Below, piece by piece: positions 35,635-43,136 of a stretch of DNA of 64,000 nucleotides (the stretch's first letter is position 1; every line of letters starts with the position of its first letter). The notes beneath the pieces were generated by a model. The model had not been told where the DNA came from. It did no database searches and saw only the letters and a list, made by a program, of their open reading frames with translations. The stretch lies in NCBI GenBank assembly GCA_947492235.1, contig CANLLZ010000002.1:1021297-1085296 (forward strand), given 5' to 3'. The translations under genes and the position numbers were made by a program. The stretch is from an uncultured Altererythrobacter sp. (GTDB lineage Bacteria; Pseudomonadota; Alphaproteobacteria; Sphingomonadales; Sphingomonadaceae).

Positions 35635-37224
35635 ATGAAAACACCGCTCACTCGCTCGTTCCGTTCCGGTTCCTCCTTTGGGAAGGCCCGCGCAGGTTTC
35701 TCCGCTGCTGCCATGGCGCTCGCGCTTGCGGCCTGTACCACCGGCCCCGCAGGCAGTCTGGCGGACGCGCAGGCCGCAGTCGCCGAGGGCGATCTGAAGC
35801 GCGCCCAATTGCTGGTCAGCGGATATCTGGAGGAACAACCGCAGGACGCTGCCGCACTGGAGCTGTCCGGCGATGTCGCAATGCGCATGGGCAATCTCGA
35901 TCTGGCGATTACCCAGTTCAAGAATCTAAGCGCGGTGCCGGGCAAGGAGCAGGCGGGCAGCGATCTTCTGGCCGAAGCGTTCCTGGCCAACGGAAATACC
36001 CGCATGGCGAAACGGAGCCTGAGCGATCACGGCATCGAAACGCCGCGTGCCTACAGCGTCGCCGTGGGCGTGGCATTGATCGAAGGACGTTCGAATCAGG
36101 CGCTGGAAACGCTGCAAGAGGGCCTGGAGCGGTTTGATGATTCCGCCGATCTGCATGCTCTCGACGCCTATCTTACTTTGCAGGCGGGCGATTTGGACGG
36201 GGCAAAGGCCAAGCTGAAAACCGCACTGGGACACGATGCCAATCTGGTCGATGCACAATTGCTGGCAGGGCGCATTGCCTTGCTGGAGCAGGATTTGCCG
36301 ACTGCCAAAGCCAGCTTCGAAAACGTGGTGGCGCAGGAACCCAACCACCAGACGGCGCTGCTGGCGCTGATCGCCATCGCGCGTGACACCGGTGACGATG
36401 CTAATCTGAAGCGATTGATGGCTCAGGCCGAGCAGGGCGGAAAAGTGAACCCCATCGCGGTCTATTTTGCCGCGCAGATGGCGTTCGAGAACAACGAGGT
36501 GAAGCGCGCTTTCGAGTTGCTGCAGCCGATTGTCGGCCAGAGCCGGACCTTCCCCGCGCTGGACCGACTGGTTGGTCTGGTTGCCGCACGCCGGGGCCAG
36601 ACCAATGAAGCCATTATCAGCCTCAACCGTTATTTCTCGGGCGGCGGCGAAGACCGCGTTGCGCGGCTGGTTCTGGCGGCAGAGCAGCACCGCAACAAGG
36701 AGCACGAGGCCGCTTGGGAAACAGTGCAGCCGCTGCTGTCGGACCCGAAATCAGGCCCGCAAATTCTGCAGCTGGGCGTCTCCATCGCAAGCGCCCTGAA
36801 CCTGAAAGACGCCGATGCGCTGAAGGCGCGCATTGCGGGGGCCGGGCCGGACCAGAAATTCCTTCAGGCCATGGGGCAAGCGGGTGCTGCGATCAAAGCA
36901 GACAACTGGAAGCGCGCCGATGCGATCTATGCGGAGCTTCTGGCGAGCGGCCATGACAAGGAAGTCGGCCTGCTGAACAATGCGGCACTGGCGAAGCTGG
37001 AATTGGGCGACGGCGCAGCTGCAACCGCGCTGGCGCGCAAGGCGGCCAAACTGGCTCCGCAAGATGCCGTAGTGCTCGATACGCTGGGCTGGGTGCTCTT
37101 CAAAACCGAAGGCGCCAGCGAAGAAGCGCGCAATTTGCTCGCCATGGCGGCAACGAAGAAGCCCGGCGACAAGACAATCGCACAGCATCTCGGCACCGTG
37201 AGCAAAGCGCTGTCGAGCAATTAA
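35635..37224 (+). CDS. TPR-repeat lipoprotein
   Basis: 529 residues. The N-terminus has a basic region, hydrophobic stretch and lipobox AAAMALALAACTTG, so it is probably a lipoprotein with Cys as the first mature residue. The remainder is a chain of tetratricopeptide-like repeats (AEGDLKRAQLLVSGYLEEQPQDAAALELSG-type units, LEAGDLDGAKAKLKTALGHDANLVDAQLL-like units, and a C-terminal TPR LELGDGAAATALARKAAKLAPQD). Proteins of this type (PrsT-like) occur in PEP-CTERM/exopolysaccharide systems; its divergent PEP-CTERM neighbour fits this but does not prove it. The in-frame ATG upstream of 35635 is unlikely. Confidence 0.85.
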   Translation: MKTPLTRSFRSGSSFGKARAGFSAAAMALALAACTTGPAGSLADAQAAVAEGDLKRAQLLVSGYLEEQPQDAAALELSGDVAMRMGNLDLAITQFKNLSAVPGKEQAGSDLLAEAFLANGNTRMAKRSLSDHGIETPRAYSVAVGVALIEGRSNQALETLQEGLERFDDSADLHALDAYLTLQAGDLDGAKAKLKTALGHDANLVDAQLLAGRIALLEQDLPTAKASFENVVAQEPNHQTALLALIAIARDTGDDANLKRLMAQAEQGGKVNPIAVYFAAQMAFENNEVKRAFELLQPIVGQSRTFPALDRLVGLVAARRGQTNEAIISLNRYFSGGGEDRVARLVLAAEQHRNKEHEAAWETVQPLLSDPKSGPQILQLGVSIASALNLKDADALKARIAGAGPDQKFLQAMGQAGAAIKADNWKRADAIYAELLASGHDKEVGLLNNAALAKLELGDGAAATALARKAAKLAPQDAVVLDTLGWVLFKTEGASEEARNLLAMAATKKPGDKTIAQHLGTVSKALSSN

Positions 37225-37305
37225 TTTGGTCCTTGGGAGGTGCGCAGGGCCGCAATCCATCTTGACCGGCCCCAGCCATGCCCCTAGGCGCACCATCCGG
37301 TGGTT

Positions 37306-37381
37306 GGGCCCTTAGCTCAGTTGGTAGAGCAACTGACTTTTAATCAGTAGGTCGCTGGTTCGAACCCAGCAGGGCTCACCA
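37306..37381 (+). tRNA. tRNA-Lys (anticodon TTT), integration target
   Basis: Acceptor stem GGGCCCT pairs with AGGGCTC (one G-T), with discriminator A and encoded CCA. The D-arm is GCTCAGTTGGTAGAGC, the anticodon arm CTGA-CTTTTAA-TCAG carries TTT, and the T-arm is CTGGTTCGAACCCAG. The 3' half from 37332 is identical to 49254 onward, so the tRNA is rebuilt by the integrated element. Confidence 0.98.
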
Positions 37382-37389
37382 CCGAATTC
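37332..37389. repeat. attL: 58-bp direct repeat, tRNA-Lys 3' half
   Basis: Runs from the anticodon stem to the 3' end of tRNA-Lys and 8 bases beyond (CCGAATTC). Identical to 49254-49311. The tRNA remains complete at this side. Confidence 0.96.
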
Positions 37390-37447
37390 CCTTATCGGAA
37401 TAATGCCTTACACCGACAGGCGAGCGAAAGCTGTGTAGCATATCAGT

Positions 37448-37529
37448 TGCAACATACTTCCATTGATTACCACGGCATTCCATGTGTTTTCACTAGTGGG
37501 CGGCGAATCCCTGCAACAGGGATGCAACA
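37448..37529. promoter_or_regulatory. Candidate integrase arm-type sites near attL
   Basis: Three direct copies of TGCAACA at 37448-37454, 37512-37518 and 37523-37529 lie between attL and the integrase. A perfect ATCCCTG-CAA-CAGGGAT palindrome (37507-37523) overlaps them. TGCAACA recurs at 49200-49206, with CGCAACA at 49211-49217, close to attR. Repeats on both sides of att are the pattern of arm-binding sites. Confidence 0.5.
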
Positions 37530-37581
37530 CAAAAAGCATGTAATTGCGGGTAGTTACGTTGCTGAGAATGCGTCGCGCCTG

Positions 37582-38736
37582 TTAGGAAAATAGCTCTTTC
37601 TCGGACGCCGCGACAAAAGCTGCGTCTTTGACGCTGTCATGCATTAGGTGACCGTAGGTATCGATGGTAATCTGAATGTTCTCGTGTCCCATCCAAGACT
37701 GTAGGCGCTTAAGATCGATATTCTGGTCTATCCAAGCTGATGCCGCCGCATGACGAAAAGCATGGAGGCCGTACTTTCCTTTCATGATCGCGATTCCGTC
37801 TTTATCCATTAGGACGTTTCCGCACTGATCTAAGGAGGGTGAAGCCACACCAGCTTTCACCTGCACTGGCAGAACTTTGCGTTTTGTTAGGTTTGAATAG
37901 CTTTGTGGCTTTCCGTTTTTCGTCGGAAAAACAAGAGCCGATTCCGAAAGAGGGCATGCAAGTTTCCATTCTTTGAGCGCGTTCAATGTGCGTTCGGATA
38001 GCGGAATAGTCCGGTTTCCAGCGTTGGACTTAGGTGGACCAATCTGACTCCAAGCGTCTGCCCGCTGGCTGACATGGAGAGTTTTGCAATTGAAGTCGAT
38101 ATTCGACCAAACAAGGCCACGCAATTCTGACGCTCTAAGTCCGGTGAAGATGGCGATCATGAAAAACGCTCGTTCTTCAACATTACATACTGCAATGATC
38201 GCCCGCAGTTCCTCCTTGGAGGGGACCACAACAGGCTTCTTCCTTTCTTGCTTAACGGTAACGCCTTTGGCGGGATTAACTGCGATTACCCCGCGACGAT
38301 TCGCTTCATTCAATATTTGTACGAGATAGCGGACTGCGCGTTGGGCCATGCTTCTGCTCCGCGTACGGAGCAACTCATCTCGAAATTTCTCGATCATTGG
38401 GCGGCTCAGCTTTGAGAGCTTTGCCTTGCCCAGTAGTGGGATGATATGCAGTCTCGCTGTGGCCTCATAACTAGTGAGGGTGGAGCGCTCTAATCCCTCA
38501 TTTTCGGCACAATTTAGCCAATCAGTCACGGCCTCTTCCACCGTTATGGTCTGACTGTCTGCCATATGGATGCCTTGCGAGACTTGCCAAGCGGCGCTGG
38601 TAAACCACGCTTCAGCATCCTTCTTTCGCGCGAATTGCTTCGATCTCCGGACCCCGCTGTTGTCCCGATAGTCTACCTGCCACGCTAGTTTTCGCTCACC
38701 CTTCGTATTTTTCCAAGATCGTTTACGGATGCTCAT
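37582..38736 (-). CDS. Site-specific tyrosine recombinase (integrase)
   Basis: 384 residues. AP2-like/SAM-like N-terminal DNA-binding region (MSIRKRSWKN...AWQVDYRDNSGVRRSKQFARKKD), core-binding domain (about 65-155), then the catalytic domain: R201 in FTGLRASELRGL, K236 in PPKSNAGNRTIPL, H325-x-x-R328 in LHAFRHAAASAW, H351 and Y361 in MGHENIQITIDTYGHL. All catalytic residues are present, so it is likely active. The start ATG lies in the upstream gene stop (ATGA); an in-frame TTG 12 nt earlier is less likely. It reads toward attL, as integrases often do. Confidence 0.96.
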   Translation of the reverse strand: MSIRKRSWKNTKGERKLAWQVDYRDNSGVRRSKQFARKKDAEAWFTSAAWQVSQGIHMADSQTITVEEAVTDWLNCAENEGLERSTLTSYEATARLHIIPLLGKAKLSKLSRPMIEKFRDELLRTRSRSMAQRAVRYLVQILNEANRRGVIAVNPAKGVTVKQERKKPVVVPSKEELRAIIAVCNVEERAFFMIAIFTGLRASELRGLVWSNIDFNCKTLHVSQRADAWSQIGPPKSNAGNRTIPLSERTLNALKEWKLACPLSESALVFPTKNGKPQSYSNLTKRKVLPVQVKAGVASPSLDQCGNVLMDKDGIAIMKGKYGLHAFRHAAASAWIDQNIDLKRLQSWMGHENIQITIDTYGHLMHDSVKDAAFVAASEKELFS

Positions 38737-39362
38737 CCATTTCGCCAATCACGCTCGATCGTTTGCAACCATGCTCCAAAATCCGCGAGTGCCTTTTCGA
38801 GCCCCTGCTCCAAGGTCGAACTAATGTATTGCACAACGAACAAGACTAGTCGGCCCAAATCCAGCAAAACTCGACCGCCGCGAAGCAGCTCTTGGTTCAA
38901 TTCGTTTTCCCCAGGCACCATCTCATCTTCGCCAATAAAAGTGATGTAGCTGTCATAGCTCTGAGGAGATGCCCGCAGTTCGCGCAAGGAGTTTGCCGCA
39001 CACACAAGGTATGCTCCAGCGCCTGCTGGCGGTTCACGGTCGGCAACCCACTTCGCAGCGTGATCGCTTTGAAGAAGTGATGCACCGAATGCCGACACGC
39101 CGGATTCTACGCTGTCCAGCTGAGAAGAAATCAAGCTTGTCGCGGCTTCCTGAGGTAAACCTGCATCGATGAGATCGAAAGCGAGGGCAATCTGGATGAT
39201 CTCTGGCCAACCATAATCGACTCTCTTGCCGCGACCCGTATTTACCCCGGCGGGAAATTTGAGGCGCTGCATATTTTGCATTCGCCCCCTAAAGGTTTTC
39301 TGCGCTTCGTCCGCGATCCCTAGCCGCGCCACGAGCATGGCCTCCACTTCTTTCATTAGCAT
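38733..39362 (-). CDS. Element protein upstream of the integrase, probable regulator
   Basis: 209 residues, no recognised family name. The N-terminal third (LVARLGIADEAQKTFRGRMQNMQRLKFPAG and RGKRVDYGWPEIIQIALAFDLIDAGLPQEAATSLI) looks like a MerR-like winged helix-turn-helix with a helical extension. The C-terminal half is acidic and helical (GEDEMVPGENELNQELLRGGRVLLDLGRLVLFVVQYI). It is coupled to the integrase (4-nt overlap), so a role in controlling integration or excision is likely. It is divergent from the HTH-rep pair; the gap has two operators. ATG 39356 is an alternative start. Confidence 0.7.
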   Translation of the reverse strand: MLMKEVEAMLVARLGIADEAQKTFRGRMQNMQRLKFPAGVNTGRGKRVDYGWPEIIQIALAFDLIDAGLPQEAATSLISSQLDSVESGVSAFGASLLQSDHAAKWVADREPPAGAGAYLVCAANSLRELRASPQSYDSYITFIGEDEMVPGENELNQELLRGGRVLLDLGRLVLFVVQYISSTLEQGLEKALADFGAWLQTIERDWRNG

Positions 39363-39376
39363 CCTTAAGCTCCCAT

Positions 39377-39456
39377 AACGATAATGATATCGTTGCTGTT
39401 GACGGCGACCGCGAACCTGTTTAAGTGCCGCCTTTGATAACGGTATGTGTATCGTT
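39377..39456. promoter_or_regulatory. Two 18-bp operator copies in the divergent control region
   Basis: AACGATA-ATGA-TATCGTT (39377-39394) is a perfect inverted repeat. AACGGTA-TGTG-TATCGTT (39439-39456) has the same layout with one arm mismatch, and is followed by a further ATCGTT half-site. The centres are 62 bp apart. They lie between the integrase-side regulator and the HTH-rep genes. Confidence 0.75.
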
Positions 39457-39486
39457 ATCGTTTAACAAACTTTATGGAGAATGCAA

Positions 39487-39729
39487 TTGAATATTGGAAA
39501 TGATCTTATCGAGGGAGCTGAAGCTGCGGCTGGTGTCCTCGGTCTAACGAAGCGACAGGTTTATCATATGGTCGCCAAAGACCGACTGCCCCACACGCGG
39601 ATTGGAAACCGACTCTATTTTCGAAAAAGTGAGCTTGAGCGAACCTTCAGCGCCAATGACAACGGCATCGAAATCGGTGCATCGGCGATCTGGCCGCAAC
39701 TTTTTTTGGGAGCAAAGCGGCATGGCTAA
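39487..39729 (+). CDS. Small helix-turn-helix protein (excisionase/AlpA-like)
   Basis: About 80 residues. The central segment GAAGVLGLTKRQVYHMVAKDRLPHTRIGNRLYFRKSELERTF-type arrangement is the MerR-like HTH used by excisionases and AlpA: (helix, turn, helix, then a wing with RLYFRKSEL). An ATG at 39481 directly abuts the GGAGA ribosome site, so the TTG at 39487, 6 nt downstream of it, is the better start. It is followed by the Rep-like gene with an 8-nt overlap. Likely directs excision or transcription of the element. Confidence 0.8.
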   Translation: MNIGNDLIEGAEAAAGVLGLTKRQVYHMVAKDRLPHTRIGNRLYFRKSELERTFSANDNGIEIGASAIWPQLFLGAKRHG

Positions 39730-40585
39730 GTTACTCACCAAGAAAAGTGGAATTCTGCAACGGCACAGAGACCAAGATCGCAAGATGCTTCGCGACAGAG
39801 CGATCTTTGCAGAACTGATGCAACGAAAGCGGGAATCTGAAAAGCTGCATGATGCATTCAGCATGCCTATAACGCCGTTTTCCCTTTATCTCCCGCAGAC
39901 ATCGCCGACTTTCAACGATGCGCTGACCGCTTTCCCAATGACAGCACGGCCAGACGGACGGCCTATGCCAGATTGGCCTGATCTAACGCCTTGGTTGCAG
40001 ATGCAGGTCACTCTTATGGCGATGGAACAGTATGGTACTTTAACCGTCGACATTCACATCCATCAGGAAATAGTAGATAGGTGTTTAGCTACTGGCCTAG
40101 ATATGCATGTTTATATCCGCGATAGGGTTCGAAAAGAGTTGCAGGACCATTCTGACATTGATGAGAAGCTTGATTACTTTTTTGTGATCGAGGGTAATCG
40201 AAGCAAGATCAATCGTTGGACCGGTACTCCTCAGTCGGTAAAGACCAAGCCTCACATCCACGGTGCTGTCGTACTGCTGGATGATACCGACCCTACAGCT
40301 GTCACAGAAGCTGTAGCGCGCGCTTGCGGTCAAACCATAGGTAACAGGGGGCAGACCCCCAGATCGGTGCACAGCAAGCTTTATGAAGACCGTGGCGGTG
40401 CTTATGTCGACTACATACTAAAATACCGGAAGAGCCGCGACAGCAGACTGCCAGAGCGACGCCATACGTTCTCAAATGGTGCTATCGGTGGGGGTAAGCT
40501 GTTTTGGGAAGGTCTAACCGGAAAATGGCCGGGCTTCACGACGATGCCCTACCTCGTTTTCACAGGGCAACCCGGACATTGTTGA
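39722..40585 (+). CDS. HUH-superfamily Rep-like protein (rolling-circle initiator motifs)
   Basis: 287 residues. A basic N-terminus, then a core with DEKLDYFFVIEGNRS (candidate motif 1, about 147-161), KPHIHGAVVLLDD (HIH at 178-180, the HUH metal site) and GGAYVDYILKYRKS (YILK at 231-234, the YxxK catalytic Tyr motif). The order and spacing fit rolling-circle replication initiators. No helicase domain follows, since the protein ends 50 residues later. It may nick and replicate the excised element. A relaxase-like mobilisation role is also possible. Translation overlaps the HTH gene. Confidence 0.72.
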   Translation: MAKLLTKKSGILQRHRDQDRKMLRDRAIFAELMQRKRESEKLHDAFSMPITPFSLYLPQTSPTFNDALTAFPMTARPDGRPMPDWPDLTPWLQMQVTLMAMEQYGTLTVDIHIHQEIVDRCLATGLDMHVYIRDRVRKELQDHSDIDEKLDYFFVIEGNRSKINRWTGTPQSVKTKPHIHGAVVLLDDTDPTAVTEAVARACGQTIGNRGQTPRSVHSKLYEDRGGAYVDYILKYRKSRDSRLPERRHTFSNGAIGGGKLFWEGLTGKWPGFTTMPYLVFTGQPGHC

Positions 40586-41219
40586 CGCGGTGTTGACGTT
40601 GCGTAACCGAACAGCGTGTTTTGAACTTCCTGATATACACATGGACTGTGCTGTGACCCCAGACATCCGCTAGTTTTGTGTTGCTCAGGAATCTTCAGCA
40701 TGTTGGCGCGTCAACGCCGATCAACGATCGACAAGTCTTAGGGTTGAACCAGTTCATCGACCCCGATGCTGCCAATCAGGCGGCTGGTACGACGCCTTGC
40801 CCATCCACCGGCGAAAGCTCGCTATCGAATGCCGCGAAAAATTGACGAGGATGTCCCCCGAAGCGCAACGTGAGGTGAACTCGCCCTAACACCACCTGAC
40901 GGCGGAGAGCGCTTACACGCAATTCTCAAGCGCTTGGCAGTGTAATCGAAGCGATAAGACTTTTAAGGGGACGACCAAACCGCAGAACCTGACAAAAACT
41001 GCAAATCTGGAAAGGCCCTAATTGGTAAATGTCTGACAGGCGGCAGCTTTGCGACCGCAAGTCAGAAGTTCGACGCTACGCGCCAGTTTCACGTCAACAG
41101 ACTTTCACAACTATCGTCTGTTGTATCGGCAGCTCGTGCTCGTTCGGGTCAATAGTCTTGGCCAACCAGATCGCTATTGTACGTCTCGGACAAGCTTGGT
41201 CTGAGAGGCAAGTCGGAGC
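40586..41219. other. Gene-free stretch after the Rep-like gene, possible origin
   Basis: No long coding frame is convincing. GTTGACGCG (40581-40589, overlapping the stop) is inverted as CGCGTCAAC at 40707-40715; TGTTGACG recurs at 40591-40598; CGATC-AAC-GATCG (40718-40730) is a small palindrome. Around 40790-40890 the frame reading ALPIHRRKLAIECREKL, then TRMSPEAQREV, looks like a decayed gene tail. Its place after rep fits an origin region, but there is no direct evidence. Confidence 0.4.
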
Positions 41220-43136
41220 TTAGCCAACCTCATCATCAACCAAGCTGGCAGTAGATAGTGCGGCAGCAACGGCTCTAGCCAAACCCTCAGACATCTCTCC
41301 AATTACCATCAATGAGTCGCGGTATATGTCGATCCGCTTTCTCTCAGGATAAATTTGGGCAAAAGCCGTCGACAACACCTTTAGTCGTCCAAGACATTTT
41401 TCTTGAGAGTTTTCGCAAGCAGAAGCCAACAAAACCTGACGACCTAGCGCGCTGATTGAATCGATATTGTTGGCCTTAAAGCGCCTGAAAACGATACTGA
41501 TAATATCGTCAGATAGACCCACGTCGCGCCATCTCGCTGCGATGTGTAAATTCATTTCAGCTGCTTGAATAAACTCCTGCCCGGAAAGCGTATCCACAAT
41601 TTCTGCGATTCTCTTCCGATATTCAGAGCGTTTAGATTCGGGCAGCTCAAACGAAATTTGCAACTTAAGCATACGATCCATCCAAAGCGCTGGATCAGTC
41701 CCGTGGAGTATCTCAAAAACGTTCTCGACGTTTTCAGTGTCGAGCTCTTGCAAGCCCACCCAATCATCTAAAAACGGGGAAAACGGGGTCGCTGCGAAAA
41801 AGATCAGATTTGCTTGTCGTTCGCTCAAGTGCTCCATCATACTAGCACCTAAATCGGTCCAGCTTTCCGGCCTTTCTTCATCGGGAACTGTGCTGATCGC
41901 CTCAACGGTTCGCCGAAATATATAGGCCATAAGCGTAGGCGATTGCACATACATCGCTTGCCAGAAAGGTTCGGCTTGTAAGTCTCGATATTCGGCTAAT
42001 CTGGCGCGGTATTGGAAGGCATCGAGCACTCGTTGCTGCAAGTCCGCGTGCTCGACGTTGTGCCGATCGAGAATGCGGGCAATGTGTCCCGCATGCATAA
42101 ACTTGACTAGCCTTTGGGCGTAGAGGGGCCAATCTTGAATTGCTTGCTTCTTTGCCCACAATGCGGTGCTCGCGATATAGGCCGTATGCATGTTGACCAA
42201 ACCGTGCTCATAGACTTCGCGGCTAGGGTTCCAGAGCACTTCCAGAGCTTTTGTAGCGTTCTCCAGAGCATCGCTGTCGGAATGTGACAAACAAGCAATT
42301 TCTAAAGCTGCGAGAATTGACAGTGGCTCTGGTCTGGACATCAGATAATCAAACAACTGCCACCGTGCCTTCGGTTGCAATCCGTTAGCGGCCTTCCCGA
42401 TAATGTTGCCGCCCATGAAAGCCATTGGCGCAGACAGTCTAAGGCGACGCACTAGGTGCTTGCCTGTCAACTTTCCGACGTGATTTAACCACGCTTTCTG
42501 GAACCCATCTTGGGTGTCAGGCAGCTCTGGTAGGCCGATAAGATCCTGCAGGTAGGAAGGGGGCGCATGAGCTAGCAAATCGATAGTCGCTGCTTCGCCG
42601 ATAAGATCATTCGATATTTCTGAGTGGACAGCCTCGGATCGGTCAAGAAGCTCGGCTTCCAGAGCCACATACTCAGCGTGGCTCAGCGCCCGTTCGTTGG
42701 CGATCCTACGCCAATATCGCTCTCTTTTTGGTTCGAAACGGCCATCCAGAAAAATCGCCTTGACGGCTTTTTTGCGTCTGACTTCGTCGTCTCCGAGAAG
42801 GACGATATGCGAGAAACGGGCTATGTTACTTGCCTTCTCGATTTCAGCCGAGCCGTCGGGTTTGAGACGGACAGTGTCGCTGACTATCGAGCCGTCATGC
42901 GCGAGAAGATTTGGTGCTTGTCCATCCGCCACCCTTTTCAGCACATCCAGCAGATGTTCACGCAAAACACGTCTGTCGAATATTCGAACTGTATCTTCCG
43001 AAGGCAGTCGAAGTTGATCTAGCAATTCTGGAAACTCAAGCATCGACTGTGACACATGGTTTGGAAGCTTCTGCAGCGCATCAAAGAGCATAGCGCGCCG
43101 AACGTCATCAGGATTTGGTTGGTCGGAGTTACTCAT
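41220..43136 (-). CDS. Unknown 638-aa helical protein, partner of the PIN-TPR gene
   Basis: 638 residues from MSNSDQPNPDDVRRAML; the ATG lies 8 nt inside the upstream stop. The sequence is soluble, acidic and predicted helical throughout (YVALEAELLDRSEAV, ALEIACLSHSDSDALENATKALEVL, RQANLIFFAATPFSPFLDDW). No signal peptide, membrane helix, Walker, HD, nuclease or protease motif is visible. Nothing in it points to a known family. It is translationally coupled to the 1437-aa gene, so the two probably act together, perhaps with this protein as a regulatory or scaffold partner. That is inference. Confidence 0.75.
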   Translation of the reverse strand: MSNSDQPNPDDVRRAMLFDALQKLPNHVSQSMLEFPELLDQLRLPSEDTVRIFDRRVLREHLLDVLKRVADGQAPNLLAHDGSIVSDTVRLKPDGSAEIEKASNIARFSHIVLLGDDEVRRKKAVKAIFLDGRFEPKRERYWRRIANERALSHAEYVALEAELLDRSEAVHSEISNDLIGEAATIDLLAHAPPSYLQDLIGLPELPDTQDGFQKAWLNHVGKLTGKHLVRRLRLSAPMAFMGGNIIGKAANGLQPKARWQLFDYLMSRPEPLSILAALEIACLSHSDSDALENATKALEVLWNPSREVYEHGLVNMHTAYIASTALWAKKQAIQDWPLYAQRLVKFMHAGHIARILDRHNVEHADLQQRVLDAFQYRARLAEYRDLQAEPFWQAMYVQSPTLMAYIFRRTVEAISTVPDEERPESWTDLGASMMEHLSERQANLIFFAATPFSPFLDDWVGLQELDTENVENVFEILHGTDPALWMDRMLKLQISFELPESKRSEYRKRIAEIVDTLSGQEFIQAAEMNLHIAARWRDVGLSDDIISIVFRRFKANNIDSISALGRQVLLASACENSQEKCLGRLKVLSTAFAQIYPERKRIDIYRDSLMVIGEMSEGLARAVAAALSTASLVDDEVG

